The translations under genes and the position numbers were made by a program. This document shows positions 12,393-25,100 of a stretch of 64,000 nucleotides of DNA, one piece after another. Where the stretch lies: positions 4,092,001 through 4,156,000 of the forward strand of contig CP053169.1 of NCBI GenBank assembly GCA_014607495.2, written 5' to 3'. Every line of letters begins with the position of its first letter. Position 1 is the stretch's first letter. The notes below the pieces were generated by a model. It did not search any database. It was not told the DNA's origin and saw nothing but the letters and a program-made list of their open reading frames with translations. The stretch is from Carposina sasakii (Eukaryota > Arthropoda > Insecta > Lepidoptera > Carposinidae).

Positions 12393-12786
12393 TCCTGAGT
12401 CTTGTTACAAAACACTGCAGCCTAAAAGCGTCGCCAGCCGATGGCTCAGGGGGGCAGGCTGATATGAAGAATGGGTTAGGAATTTTGAGCTTGGGGATGC
12501 AGCAGCCCCTTGTGCATATCTCTCCCCCCGCCTTGTCGAAGCTCTTGAGAAGAATCAGATTTAGGTAGGGACTACCCGAATTACAGTTAGGCTATAACCT
12601 ATAGGTATCACGTTATGGTAAGGTGATGGTCACAAATGACAAGTATACCTACTTACCTAATTACTTATACTTATCACTTTCTATTTGGTTTCAGATGGCT
12701 CTAACAGATAGTTAACGACTGTGGAAATATTCACGATGTTGGAGATTCCAGATAATGTGAGTATCTTTATTCTAGTTTTATAGGTA

Positions 12787-13034
12787 CAGGGTGTAACAAA
12801 AAGGGTATGTTAAGCGAAAAGCTATATGAACAGCCCACTGTAGAGAACCATATCCACAAAATTTGAGACCTGAAATCACATGTTTATTTTTCCGGATAGT
12901 ATGGAGAATTTTTAAATATCTCAGTAATTTTCATACAATCTTAAAAATGTGATTTCGAGTCTTTGTAGATAGGTTCTCTATAGTGGGCTATTTACATAGC
13001 TTTTCGCTTAACATACCCTTTTTGTTACAACCTG
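12787..13034. mobile_element. Foldback MITE, family CAGGGTGTAACAAAAAGGG
   Basis: Long terminal inverted repeats: the left arm begins CAGGGTGTAACAAAAAGGG and the right arm ends with its mirror, CCCTTTTTGTTACAACCTG. The arms run about 80 bp through AGCGAAAAGCTAT and TATAGAGAACC-type blocks. Full copies are at 32459-32720 and 57905-58164, and a half copy is at 23797-23914. Most copies are flanked by TA. No coding capacity is present. Confidence 0.85.
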
Positions 13035-14704
13035 TATAAAGAGTGTTGGTGCATAAAGTAATCGACAGCTTACCTATTGCAGTAAACATTTCCCATTCGT
13101 TGGTTACCGGTCGCTTCGCTACGCTAGACTATTTATTAATTTGCACCCGAAAAGCGGTGGGAGGCTCACCTTTTACCTGCGCTGGTAAAAGTTAGTACAT
13201 TTGTGCCCAACATCGAGACAATGGACGTTTAGACTAGGTAGGTAGGGCGTAGGCAGTTAGGAGGTAGGAACTTATCGTCGGGGATAGTGCAAAGCCGCTA
13301 ATCTAAAATAGGTAGGTACGTAAAGTCCGCGTATCTGCAACAGGGGACGGTTAAAACATAAATGAGTTTTGTTATTTCAACTAATTTTGGGCTCATTTTG
13401 ACACATTAAGTAATTACGTATTTATGTGTTCTATTTCTTGTTTCGAAATCTCACATCAACACACTGGCAGCTAATCAAGCCTTATCGTGGATTGAACGCG
13501 AAAACTTTAAATTAGCTACGTGTGTGTCAGATACGCGGAATTATCCAATGCTAGTTACGCGAATTTGCACTATCCCCGACGTTATGTGACAAACATGTGA
13601 CAAAACACAAATAGAGTGCGTTGTACCCTGTGGTTTCACCCTATAGTTAGTTGTTAGTTCCTTTGGATAATGGCGCTAGTACCTACCTAAATGTGTATGA
13701 CCACATTTTCTGTTAAGTTAAAATGTTAGTTCCGAAATCAGGCATCATAGAGGAGTTATTCTATGAAATGGACTCTATAGTTCTCCTAGGATAAAGAAAT
13801 ATCTTTTTGTGATTCTTGGTTTTCCAGTTCTTTCCATACTTAGTCTTTCAAAAATAGTACTATTTTTAATAATCAAAATAATCAAAATATAGTTCATCAA
13901 CGGTGGGTGACTAGTTACTAGGTATCTCTACTACCAGGTAAGGTAGGTAACGTAGGTACGTAGACGTAGTGTACCTACGTAGGTATAAGGTAAGTACCTA
14001 GGTATCTATCTACCTATTTTAACTAAATAAATACTTACCCACTTGTCACCGTGCGACGATTATGATTTCCAGTGGTTAACAAATAGGTAGGTAAATACCT
14101 TTGTTCTCGATGTAAAATTTATGTGTTATAAAATTATCATAAATAAACGTAATATTGTGATAAACGGGAAGACGCGATGCCATAATAAAAACTCCTATAC
14201 AAGATGTAACGGTAGGGGTATGTTAGGAGGGAATTTCAGGAAAATAATCCACCAGTGTGAAAAGAACCTATGCACAAAACAGACTCAAAATCAAATGTAA
14301 GTATTACGTACATACATACATATTATTCACACGGTTGTGTTCCCAACATGGGGAGTAAGAATTGCAGGATCTTGAAGAAGATCCCACAGACACGTTTACC
14401 TATTGCGGGGGGATGGACAGATGTAAATAATCAGCACCGTGAAAATTTGCTACTTAAGCCTGAGTGATAGAATGCCCGAGGTCCTTTGTCGACTCTTACG
14501 ACATGCTCGGAAGGAGATGCAGGCAGCTATTGCAGTAGCGTGACCTGCGAAACACGATATGATAAACCGATTTAGCCTGTAAAAATAAACCAACGCGGTC
14601 ACCAACTCGCCTGCCCAGCGTGGTGACTATGCCATAATAAGTGGACTGCAAACTCATATACAAGATGTAACGGTCATGCTAGGGGTTTGTTAGGAGGGAA
14701 TTTA
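13035..14704. other. Intergenic, repeat fragments only
   Basis: 13143-13175 carries a CACCCGAAAAGCGGTGGGAGG-like block related to the repeats at 59173-59495 (shared core CCCGAAAAGCGG). 13620-13790 is a copy of the repeat that hosts the SINE at 5989. 13920-14040 is low-complexity (G)TAGGTA-rich sequence. 14335-14660 has LINE-derived blocks, including CGCCTGCCCAGCGTGG. No gene is supported. Confidence 0.5.
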
Positions 14705-17399
14705 GGGGACGGACGGGCAAGACGAATGGGGCGGGCAAAAAGAATTATTTAAATTTCGCGATAATGACAGAAAGAGATAGAAACACTGCAGTGTGACCTT
14801 TCCGCGTCCCGCCAGTGCTTCGCTAGCAGCGAAATTTGCAGAACTGGGATACGCGCAAAAAATACTTTTTTTCACGAAATAAATGGATTTTTGAAGGTAA
14901 TTATATTGCAAATCATACTTTATTGTTAAAACTTTCGCAATGTGTGTAATCAAATGTAGATTGAAACAAACTTTTCATATTATTACTAGGTTGTGGCAGT
15001 TGAGTTAATATTTTTAATTGGTATTCGATAAAGTACGCAACGGGCAAGATGAAACCGGGCAAGATGGATGGTATCCGTTTTGCCCGCCTATTTTGTACAT
15101 CAGTTTATTAATGTATTTTGTTATTTTAGATGGTGTACAATTATAAAAGAACAACTGACCGTGGATCCTGGTCTGAGGAAGCTTTGAAAAAGGCAATGCG
15201 AGCGGCTCAGGCTGATTCCATCACAAATGCCAGTAAGAAATATGGTATTCCGTATGCTACGTTATATCGACATTTAAAGAAAGGATCTTCACAAAAGAAG
15301 CTTGGTCGTTTCGAAACCGTATTTACACAAGACGAAGAAACGATCTTACGTTAAGAAAATGGACTTAATTTTCTACGGCTTAACACACGTTTAGTCGTCG
15401 GTGAGTTTGCCAAAAAGATTGGAAAAGAAGGCATTTTTTCTGGCAATGTCGCAGGCAAAGGTTGGTTTAATAAATTTAAGTCTAGACACCCTGAATTGGT
15501 CCTGCGAAAACCGGAACCCACATCCATCGCTAGAGTGAAAGGTTTTAATCGTATTGCCGTAGAAAGATTTTATTCCTTATTTGAAGAAGTGGTAGACAAA
15601 CACAATATTGTACCTGAAATGATGTACAATATGGATGAAACTGGAGTGACTACCACATCGAATAAACCGCCAAAGGTTTTATCAACTTATGGCAAGAAAC
15701 AAGTTGGGGTTGTCTCCAGCAAAGAAAGAGGAGTACTAACAACTATCATATGTTGCTGCAGCGTGACAGGGTCGTTTTTACCCCCGTTTTTCATTTTCAA
15801 AAGGAAGAAATTTGACCAAAGGTTGCTCGATGGATCTCAGCCAGGTTCAGAAGCAACAGTTACTGATAGCGGATGGATCAATGCTGAAAAATTTTTGGGC
15901 TGGCTTCAGTTTTTTGTACAAAAGGTACGTCCTACTGCAGATCGAAAAGCATTATTAATTCTCGATAACCACGAGTCGCACAAAAGTTATGCTGCCCTGG
16001 ATTTTGCTACAAAGAACAACGTAATATTTCTCTCTATACCACCTCACACATCACACCGTTTACAACCATTAGATGTGTCAGTTTATGGACCTATAAAGAA
16101 GTTCTTTGAAATTGAACTAAACATCTTTCAAAAGGCACATCCAGCATTATAAACCAACTCGATGTTGCAAGACTGTTCACAAGCGCTTACTTAAAAGGAG
16201 CAACTCCATCAAATGCCATTAGCGGCTTTCGTTCTAGTGGAATTTATCCGTTCAACAGAAACGCTATTGGAGAAGAACATTTTGCGCCATCACTCGTACA
16301 ACCGACTTCTGAACAACAGGTTTCAATTATTCAACAACCAAGTAGACACCAAGCTTCTGAACAACAGACTACAGAACAATCTTCAGTGCAAACTCCTCCT
16401 GAACAACTAATTACACACAATAGTAACACCAAATCAGGCGCACGACAAAGACCAATCCGATCTTGCTCTACCGCTCGTTGAGCTCCCTAATCAATCAGCC
16501 TCCGAGAACTTTTCTACAGAAGAAAATGTTAACAATGAAAGAAGCAAACATGATGATTCCATTAATAATTTAAACATGGACATTCAACGGGCGCTTATGG
16601 AGATTCAAGAGGAGCCTATGAAGATTCAACATGAGCCTAGACCCATTCCAATGGAAATAATAAGAAAAAATCCGGGGCAGGTCGAAGAACAACCTGATCT
16701 TTTTTCTCTACAATCCGTTGAGCTACCTAAATATTCAATTCCAGAGAAAGTGCCTCTAGAACAAATTGGTAACGGAAACAGAAGTAAACATGATGATTTA
16801 GCTAACACTTCAAATAAGATTCTACAAGAGATTAGGCCCTGTGGAAATAACAAAACGAAACACTAGAGGCCGCAAGCCACAGAGAGCAGAAGTGTTGAAA
16901 CGCCGATTAAATTAGAACAGAAGCAAAAACAAGCGCTGCATGCGTGAAGAAGAAGATGAAGTTGATAAAACTCTTAAAACTTCAAAGGTCAATTGAGGCT
17001 GGTCCATCTATAGCTAATAAAAAGAAACACATTAAATCACGATGAAAGAGAACAACAAGATTTTTGCACTGTTTCAGTGAAAAATATATCACTTAGAAGA
17101 TGCAATGTGACACATGGTGGACACACGAATGCTCTTCATATATGGGACGAGGATCATATTTTTGTGATGACTGCTTCGATTAGTTACCATTGTTCGTTTT
17201 GCCCGACTATGAATTCGTTTTGCCCGATGTATTCGGGCAAGACGGATAATGGCAAGTTTTTAAAAAAAGTTAAAATTATCACTTGCTATAATTTGATTAT
17301 TTTGATTATGTTTAAGTAAAGTTTAATTACCAGTTCCAGGATACAAAAATACATTGTTTATGCGTTTTTCTTGAATGTCACATCTGCCCGACCGTCCCC
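14705..17399 (+). mobile_element. pogo-type DNA transposon, complete ends
   Basis: A 2695-bp element starts GGGGACGGACGGGCAAGA and ends with the inverted TCTGCCCGACCGTCCCC. It is flanked by the TA target duplication (14703-14704 and 17400-17401) expected of Tc1/mariner-pogo elements. Extra subterminal repeats with GGGCAAGA(C/T)GGAT sense occur at 15046-15066 and 17234-17248. It encodes one transposase on +, now broken (see separate entry). The clean ends and short list of lesions suggest a fairly young copy. Confidence 0.93.
15130..16915 (+). pseudogene. pogo-family transposase, inactivated
   Basis: A Pipsqueak/CENP-B type helix-turn-helix opens the protein (15130-15351), with SEEALKKAM, TNASKKYGIPYATLYRHLKK. 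A TAA stop at 15352 interrupts it, but the same frame continues (GEFAKKIGKEG, GNVAGKGWFNKFKSRHPEL) into 15496-16152. That segment holds the DDE catalytic parts: YNMDETGVTT, then ILDNHESHK, then PPHTSHRLQPLDVSVYGPIK. A frame change near 16149 moves the reading to NQLDVARLFTSAYLKGATPS and SGFRSSGIYPFN, ending near 16480. A Gln/Glu-rich tail (16576-16866) and a basic TRGRKPQRAEVLK block follow in shifted frames. The family's protein is cut and paste; this copy has at least one stop and two shifts, so it is not expected to be active. Confidence 0.92.
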
Positions 17400-17401
17400 T
17401 A

Positions 17402-19762
17402 TTATCACGCCAAAAAAATGAATTTTAAATTTCAAAGTTTATTAAATCTATAAGAATCCACTAATACCTACGTATTATGTACTTACTTCTGATAAATAGG
17501 CATTCAGAATGTTCATAATATGACTATAGCTTACATCATCAAGTTAAGTTACATTTTATGTTTATTTATTTGAATAAGTATAATTAATAAACTTTACGAC
17601 TTCTAAGTTAAAGATTGTGAAGGCTAGGTAAACTTTTAACTCGTTATTTTGAAGTATATGCGCGTCTTCACATTCACAAGGTAGATTGGACCGCTTGAAT
17701 GTACAAGTATTTGATTGATGGATAATGCATGTACATTTGTCTATAACGCACTTAAGGTAATAGGGTGCTCTACATCCCTGATCCAACGTGGCTTTCTAAC
17801 TTATCTAATCAAATAATTAAGTCGCCAGCCTATTGCAGTCCACTGCTGGATGTAGGCCTCCCCCAGAGTACGTCACACGGCACGATCCCCCGTTTTTGCC
17901 ATCCAGTCACTACCAGCCGCCCTCTTTAAGTCATCAATTAAGTCCAAAAGTGTAAAATATATATAGTTTATGAGGACTCCCAGCTAGTCTACTTACACCG
18001 TTTTTTGTAGTAAAATGACAGTTATGTAGGTGCATCTATAGGTAGGATAGGTATAATCAAAACAGTTTCGGGTTCGAGAAACCGGCGGCGTTCGTTTTTG
18101 TTGATCTCTTAGCAAATTTATTTGAATATATATTCTTTAATTTATCCTGTACTGATGCGGGGGTTCACTAGAATACATCTGCTGCAGTTACATCTCCGTC
18201 CTAAGAGTCGTCTAAGGAACTCAGGCATCCTCTCAGGCAATAAGCTACCAACTCGTCACTGATCATTTACATCCGCGTTTGTATGTGTGTACGTTTATTA
18301 GACTATTAGTTATTCTGTGCCAGCAGCCAATAACCCAGTCAGCTAGTCATCAAGTCGTAAAACTGACAACAAAACCGTATCTCAGCTTCGCGTAAACATT
18401 TGCGAAGCCTACTTAATTACTTTATCGTTTTAACCTCATACTTTACCTGACAGACACCTCACGAGCTACATATACATATTATTATTGTTACATTATTTAA
18501 CACGCAGGCGCATACAGATCTAGCTATAAAGAAGGAAGGGCGGAAAATAGTTATCAGTAGCACGTGCTGATCTAGGAGACTTTGAAACAATGTCGGTAGG
18601 AAAAAACTGTGCCAGGTGCATTCCCCTTGCTACCTGTATAGAAATTTTGAATGATAATATTACCTTATATTAACTACCTATGCAGTTACTCATCTAACTA
18701 GCTTATAAGAATATGCTACTTGACTGATAGCACGTCCGTTTTACTTGAATCTACGCAGAATCCGCTGATTCACCTGTCAACGTTTTTAATATTTTCTTCT
18801 TCTTAAATCACAGTTAAGTATGACAATAACATAATAAACCCGTTAATCCAGTAGGTATCAATTTACTTATCATCGCTCTATGTAAATTTTATACAGAGTG
18901 TAGCAATGTGAAAGGAGTTTTTAACCCAGATAAGCCTGCAAAATCCTTGAAACGCTCGGTGCTAGAATAATATAAATAAATAAATTTCTAATAAAGCTAA
19001 CGTTTCTTATGCAAATCATAAGACTAAATATCTTAGATAAAGAGGGTATTCCTACCTATGTTTTTAAACAAAAAATGTGTATTAATATGAGTATGTTAAG
19101 ATCAAAAAAACATCAATGCAAATAACAATTTACTGGGCTATCAAATATTGCATTACCTACCGAAAAATAAATCCACTGACTTAAATCGCTTGTGTTCACT
19201 ATTTAATTTGACTTTATCTCTTACACCCTGTACGATACTTAAAAAACAAACAAAATCTATAGAACAATATTATTGCCCTACAAATCAAGTTCTCATCTAA
19301 CTGGTTTCACAATTTTTGGGCGAAGCCTTACCTTTATCAAACAGTGCCTCATTCGATTCACAGTAGTTAGCAACCTTCTGTTAAACTAACAATGTTATTG
19401 AAGCGAGTGAACAATTCCTAATTACACCTACCTTGCTGATAAGCCGAACAAATTTACCATTGGTCCGCATTTTCAGTTAAAAATTGCGAGTTTACTGAAG
19501 TGTTGTTGAATTTCTGTGTCTGTTTTGATTGTCTTTTATAATCTGTGGTTTGGTGTGTACCGAGCTTCTGTCTGTTGAACTCTGTTGGTCTACGATATAT
19601 TGGTGGGTAGGTAAGTTAACGGTTTTGATAAGGTAAAATAGGTTACTGTTTTTATTAAAATTATCACCCAAGTTCGAAATATGAAAGATACCTGTGTTTT
19701 TTTATGACGCACGAATAATAATTATAGAGAGTTTTGCAGTCGTATATTTTTATTAGAGACTA
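17402..19762. other. Intergenic, fragments of repeats
   Basis: 17822-17935 is a copy of the GCCTATTGCAGTCCACTGC repeat. 18150-18300 contains the TGATGCGGGGGTTCACTAG / CTCTCAGGCAATAAGCTA repeat that also hosts insertions near 41460 and 42580. No gene is supported. A candidate noncoding exon near 19470-19611 is noted separately. Confidence 0.45.
19468..19611 (+). promoter_or_regulatory. Candidate noncoding first exon / promoter upstream of Orai
   Basis: An arthropod-like initiator TTTCAGTT lies at about 19470. After about 140 bp of sequence without upstream ORFs of note comes a good 5' splice site, TAG|GTAAGT, near 19611. Orai is the next gene on +, so this could be an untranslated first exon. 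It is an inference from motifs alone; RNA evidence would decide it. Confidence 0.25.
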
Positions 19763-20120
19763 GTGGACGCCCGCGACTCCGTCCGCGTGGACTACAGAAA
19801 AAAAATCAAAACATCGAAATTATCCGGGATAAAAACATTTTCCCGGGATAAAAAGTAGCCTATATGTTAAGTGGTGAGCTGTCACAATATATTCCTGCAA
19901 ACTGCATCGAAATAGGTTCAGCCGTTTCTGAGATTAGCGTGCACAAACGCACAGACAAAGAGATAAACCGACAAACAGACAAACTGACAAACAACAAAAA
20001 TTCCAAAAATCATTGTTTTGGGTACTATTGCGTTGATAAAGGTATTCTATAATATTTTTTCTTATATATCTTCCATGTACAGATAGCGATCCGTTACATT
20101 TTTATTATATGTATAGATCA
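19763..20120 (+). repeat. SINE/LINE-like dispersed repeat
   Basis: Full-length member of the GTCCGCGTGGACTACAG family. It begins TAGTGGACGCCCGCGACT, contains AAATTATCCGGGATAAAA and GCGTGCACAAACGCACAGAC, and ends TTATTATATGTATAG. The open frame 19864-20052 is part of it. Confidence 0.75.
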
Positions 20121-20276
20121 TGACGCTTTTATTAAGTCCACCAATAACTATGTATTAGGTAGGTACTATTACTTTTATCTTGCTATCTTCTTCTCTTACG
20201 CACTCTAGATGGTGTTCTCTAGAGATAGTAGAGACCTCTCTCTCGCAAGTACATATAAGTACTTATAGGTATAAAC

Positions 20277-20463
20277 CAGTGGTTCCCAAAGTGGTCCAGG
20301 TGGACCCCCAGGGGTTCCACAGGAGACTTGATGGGGGTCTACGTTGGGGTGAAGAAATAGGGGTTTACAATTAATTTGTATGTGGTGTAGGCCTGTAGGG
20401 GGTCCACCAGAACCAGTTAACTTTTAAAAGGGGTCTATGAGAAAGAAAAGTTTGAGAATCCAG
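20277..20463. mobile_element. hAT MITE, family CAGTGGTTCCCAAAGTGG
   Basis: Begins CAGTGGTTCCCAAAGTGG and ends in a decayed mirror (TTTGAGAATCCAG). It shares the internal blocks GGGGTCTACGTTG, TTTACAATTAATTTGTATG and TAGGGGGTCCACCAGAAC with the better-preserved copy at 33393-33569. The target duplication is no longer clear here. Confidence 0.8.
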
Positions 20464-20480
20464 ATACCGAAAATTTATCT

Positions 20481-20865
20481 ATACAGGGAGATTTTTGGTC
20501 GTCAACGTTCCCGAAAACTACGGAATCTCCTCATCATCACGATCATTTTTCTCCATGGAAGCATACCTGGGAAGTGTCTGGTTCCCAAGATATTAGGGTC
20601 CAAAGTTGAGTAAATAGACTGCGTTTTTCTGCATAAATGCACATAGACGCGCGTAGCAAGATTTTTTCACGAGAAATAATTAATATCTGTCTATGATAAA
20701 ACTAGCATAAACACTGGACACTATAAATTTCGCCCGATCAAGTAATTTTAAAAAAATCAAAAAATTTACATCGTTTCCCAGCATTTTTTTGGCATAAACT
20801 TACTTTATTTGATGTATAGAGTACGTACCCTTCGTTAAGGGTGGCAACGAAAAAACATCGTGTAT
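20481..20865 (+). mobile_element. Nonautonomous element, 385 bp, copy 1
   Basis: Starts TACAGGGAGATTTTTGGTCG and ends AAAAACATCGTGTA. A second copy in opposite orientation is at 25212-25600. Shared blocks include TTTCTCCATGGAAGCATACC, AAAAACGCAGTCTATTTACT (as reverse complement) and TTCGTTAAGGGTGGC. Ends in TACAGG(G/A) and flanking TA suggest a Tc1/mariner-like MITE. No coding capacity is seen. Confidence 0.75.
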
Positions 20866-21835
20866 AGGTGAATTACAAAAAAGTCCCCTTAAAATAAATA
20901 GGATCGAGATACAAACGGCTGTGTTCTCGAAATAATGTAGCCAGACCTGCTGGATCATCATAAAAGATAAAAAAAAAAGTTTTATATTTAAAAAAAAAAT
21001 AACTGTGGCCCGCGGCTCCACTCGCGTGGATGTGTTTATGCGTAGGTTATTAATGCGTGGATTTTCTTACATTTTTGGTTAAGCCATAAATGAGAAGTAG
21101 AGTTTGGCAATTGTCCGGGCTACTCGCCTTAATGCATTCTCTGCTAGTAGAACCTATTATTGTTAAGGATAAATTCAAAAAACGCATGTGGACATGTGGT
21201 AAGTATTCCTTTTAAGGAAGGATGATCATTTTCATAATTTAGTATTATTTGTATTCATAAAGCGTTATAAGCGGGTCTTTCTCGGTTGTAGAAAATTCCC
21301 CTGGGCATTTTTAAAAGATTCGTTATTATTTAGGAAACCCAACAAGGTACCTACCTACCTAAAATTGGTATACTACTACGGTTATACTAGAGGAGGCCCA
21401 CGACTTCGTCCACGCGTAACTTTAGAATACCCGTTCCTCAGGGAATTTCATGACATCCTTTCTTATCGGGAAAACCCCCGCAAAGTTTCAGATCTAACGT
21501 CAGCAGTTTAGACTGTTGCTATGGCAAAATTGGGCTGTGTGTTAGAGTCCGTAACTAAGTTACCGTAACTAAGTTGGTACTAGATAATTATTAAAGTGGG
21601 TACTAAGTGTTTATTTGCACTATTTACACATATTCAAAACCGTTTAAAGCAAAAAAATCTAATCGTTACCAAAAAAAACGTAATGTAACTTCGTAAAGTA
21701 CCTAGTAACCATTTACATCTGATATTTTTGGTAGGCAACAAACAGTTTATTATAATCTAAGTATGACTAATGTGACCACATTTTACTATAATTTCCTGAT
21801 GCGGTAAGATTTATACGTTAGGTCTCGCTCTTGGC

Positions 21836-22157
21836 AATCAGTCGGTCGATGGTACTCTATCGACGACGCTTGGCGCACATTGCGCTGAATACAAAATGGT
21901 GTGATGTTATTTCCCGCGAAATCGACCTATTAGTCGAACTTTTTTTTTTACATTTAATATCATATTAGATATTAAATACACAAGTTTTGTTCGTTTTGCA
22001 AAGCGTATCAAAAAGAGTTTTATAGCTACTGCATGAAAATAATAATAGCTGCATAATAATATTTAGATAAGAAAAATGTGTGAAATCGAAGTGAAGTTTT
22101 AAAAGTGCGATTTTCCTTAAAAATTGGATTATATATTGCATTTAAGGACAATTTAAT
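21836..22157 (+). promoter_or_regulatory. Candidate Orai promoter and 5' UTR
   Basis: The segment is less AT-rich and less repetitive than its surroundings. It carries an initiator-like AATCAGTCGG near 21838, followed by about 300 bp of AT-rich leader ending just before an ATG at 22158. It is proposed only because the 5-codon exon at 22158-22172 fits the phase of the next Orai exon. Confidence 0.3.
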
Positions 22158-25100
22158 ATGACTATGGAAAAGGTTTGATTTTTCTTTATTATTTTTATTT
22201 ATATAAATTTAAATAACTTACCTTATGTAGTAGGTAGGTACCAATTTATTAAACTGCGTTGTCGAGTATAACTTCTCGTATTATGCTAGACACTTGTGAC
22301 AAGCGTGACAACCTGTCGCATTTATCTTCCAACTTTAAGATTATTTTTTATTTTGATTATTTATTGTGCGTAAAATTAAAATTTTACTTGTCGATGTCTA
22401 TATTAACTGTTTTTTTTAAAGTAGGCAGATATATTACTTATATAGAAGCGTGAGAACGCGTACCTACTGTTAGAAAAAATACACACAAAAAGTAAATAGA
22501 TAAATGTCTAAAATAAATGTTTCTTTTGCTGAAAATTATTAATTTCAGCTTTGTAATATTTTGAGTCATCTACACTGTATCACAGAGGAATAAGATATTC
22601 CTTGTGCTTACTCAGGGTATTTTCTGTAGCTGTATCTACATCATCGTTTCTAAAAGTCAACGTACTAACCATATAACCTTCACCTAGAGAGAACTTATGT
22701 TACATTTTTTTTCATTTATTGAGTAGGTAACCTACCTTGGTATTACAGGTAAATAAACGCAATAAGGACAGGTCAAAGTATAGTAATTTGGTAGGTCTGA
22801 GTCGAACGTTGACCTAGCCACCTTCATAATTTCAGATATGTAATTAAAATAAATGTAACAAAATCAAATAAAAATCCAGTCAAGACTTTAACTTATACAC
22901 CCCCTAGTCCCACTCTCAATGTTTATTGGTTTTTGTACTACATGCATAAAGTTACTAAATCTCTATTAGTACAACTATCTACTCAACATTCAAAAATCGA
23001 AAAGTAATAAAAATAATTTTAAAAAACGGTGAAAATAATCTGTAGTTTTCGCATGAGAATCATGGTCAGAAGTCAGTATAAATATTTGGCCGGCTGTCAC
23101 CAGCGCCGGCCGGCCGGCCCGAAGTAAATTTTAGAATGGAGCGACATCCATTTTAGCAGTAATAGAATATCTATAACTTCTAAAATCATACTCCAGGACA
23201 CCGGATTTAGGCGCCCTCTAGGATTTGGCGCCTGGAGCGACTGCTCCGTTCGCCGTATGGGCGGGCCGGCACATCACTCACACCCTGTATGGATTATATA
23301 AGCGCTATTTACTTTTTGGCGAATTAGTAGGCGAGGTTGTGATGATACTGTCATATCCATTATTATTTTCTGAATTATAAAAGTTGATTGATCAACCAAT
23401 AAAATTAAGTGTGGATGTGGTCTGTGTGCGGTCAAACAAAATACACGTTTTGCATTGTATTCTAACTAAACTAAGTAACTAACAATAACGGTAGGTATAA
23501 ATCAATATGCCATAAAGATTTATGGAACCAATATACATACATAATCTAAGTATAATATAAAAATGTATCACTGACTGTGTTGCTAAGCGCAGATCTCGAG
23601 AACAGCTAAAGGCTATTTCTTTTTTTAGAATATTCCTTGAAGTAAGTATGAGGGTTCTTACGAAGAGGAAAATTTTTAAAAATTGCCTGAAAAAGTCTAA
23701 AAACAACACTTATCTATATAGCGGCCACCCACGACTTTGTCTAGGTACCTATACATATAGGTATATCAGTCATGTTTATTTTTCTACATAGTAAGTCAGG
23801 AATTATTCAATATTGAAAAAATTACATGTGATTTCGAGTCTTCAAATGTGGATAGGTTCTCTGTGGGCTTAGGTCGTAGGATTTCGCTTGACATATCCCT
23901 TTTGTTACAACCTGTAGTTTTCCTAGTAGGTTTTTGTCTGCATACACTTAAGTAGGTACCTGTTGCTAATAGATTCGGATTATTAACTAAGGTCTAAACT
24001 GGCTTTCTAATTCTACCACAAGTTCCTATTATTACCGCTATAACACTTTTAGGGCAGATACTTATTTATACGTCAACTAGCGCCACCACGTGTAATTATT
24101 TCCCGATTATTATTTTCAGTAGGTACCTATTTATATTAGCTATATATTTATTCTTTTAGTTTAAATATCTGCCAATTTATCGGAAATATGACGTTATCAT
24201 GTGTTAGAGAATGGTTAAAAAAGAAACACCAAGGCATGTGACTGACGGGAATACCAACAATTGTGACAGGTCCGCTATTAGATGATGTATATCAAAATTC
24301 ATTAATTTGTGCCACTTAATATGTACCTATAGCATAGAGGATTAATCTTATTCCTCTATGCCTATAGTAAGTATATTAATCTGTATATTGTTAATAATTT
24401 TAAATAGGTATACCAAGTAGGTACATCAACTTAAAAATAATTTAAATTATATTTATACCTATCTTATCGAAAACTAGTTACCTATCATTATTACGAATAA
24501 CGAGGTAGGTACCAAAAACCTGATTTTCAGTAGAAATCCAGTACAAATGAGGAATTTAGTGTTTATTATAAAAACTTTTTTATTTTTTTATACTTATTAA
24601 TTATTTGTACTATTTAATAGGTTCAGTTTTAGGTACTTATATTATAACATTATTGATTATATGTACCTACCTATAGGAATTAAATTTGATCGAAAGAGGA
24701 CATCCTCTCACTGATATAAATTACTTACCCTCTACGTATAAGTACTTACAATAAAAAATAACTTATAAGTAAATTAGGTTTAGTTATGCCTTAATGAACC
24801 TGTGCTTGGTTATGTGTTATTTAATAAATGTCACCTAGTTATTAAATAGGTTGTGTTATTAATACCTATAGGTATATCTGTAATTATTATTTAGTACTCT
24901 GATGGACTCGTCATGTCTCATGACCCATGTCAATTCCACAATCATAACATACATAAGTAGATTTTTTAATATCAGGGTAATATCGAGTTAATTAATAATG
25001 ATAGGTAGGTAATCTTTTTTCGTAATTTATTTAACTTTAAAAAAAGTTATTATATATATATATTCATAAGTATACTAAATAATAAGTAATTATTTATTTT

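Noticed and set aside
16213..16866. Independent genes in the pogo region
   Set aside because: These frames are the C-terminal part of the same transposase after frame changes.
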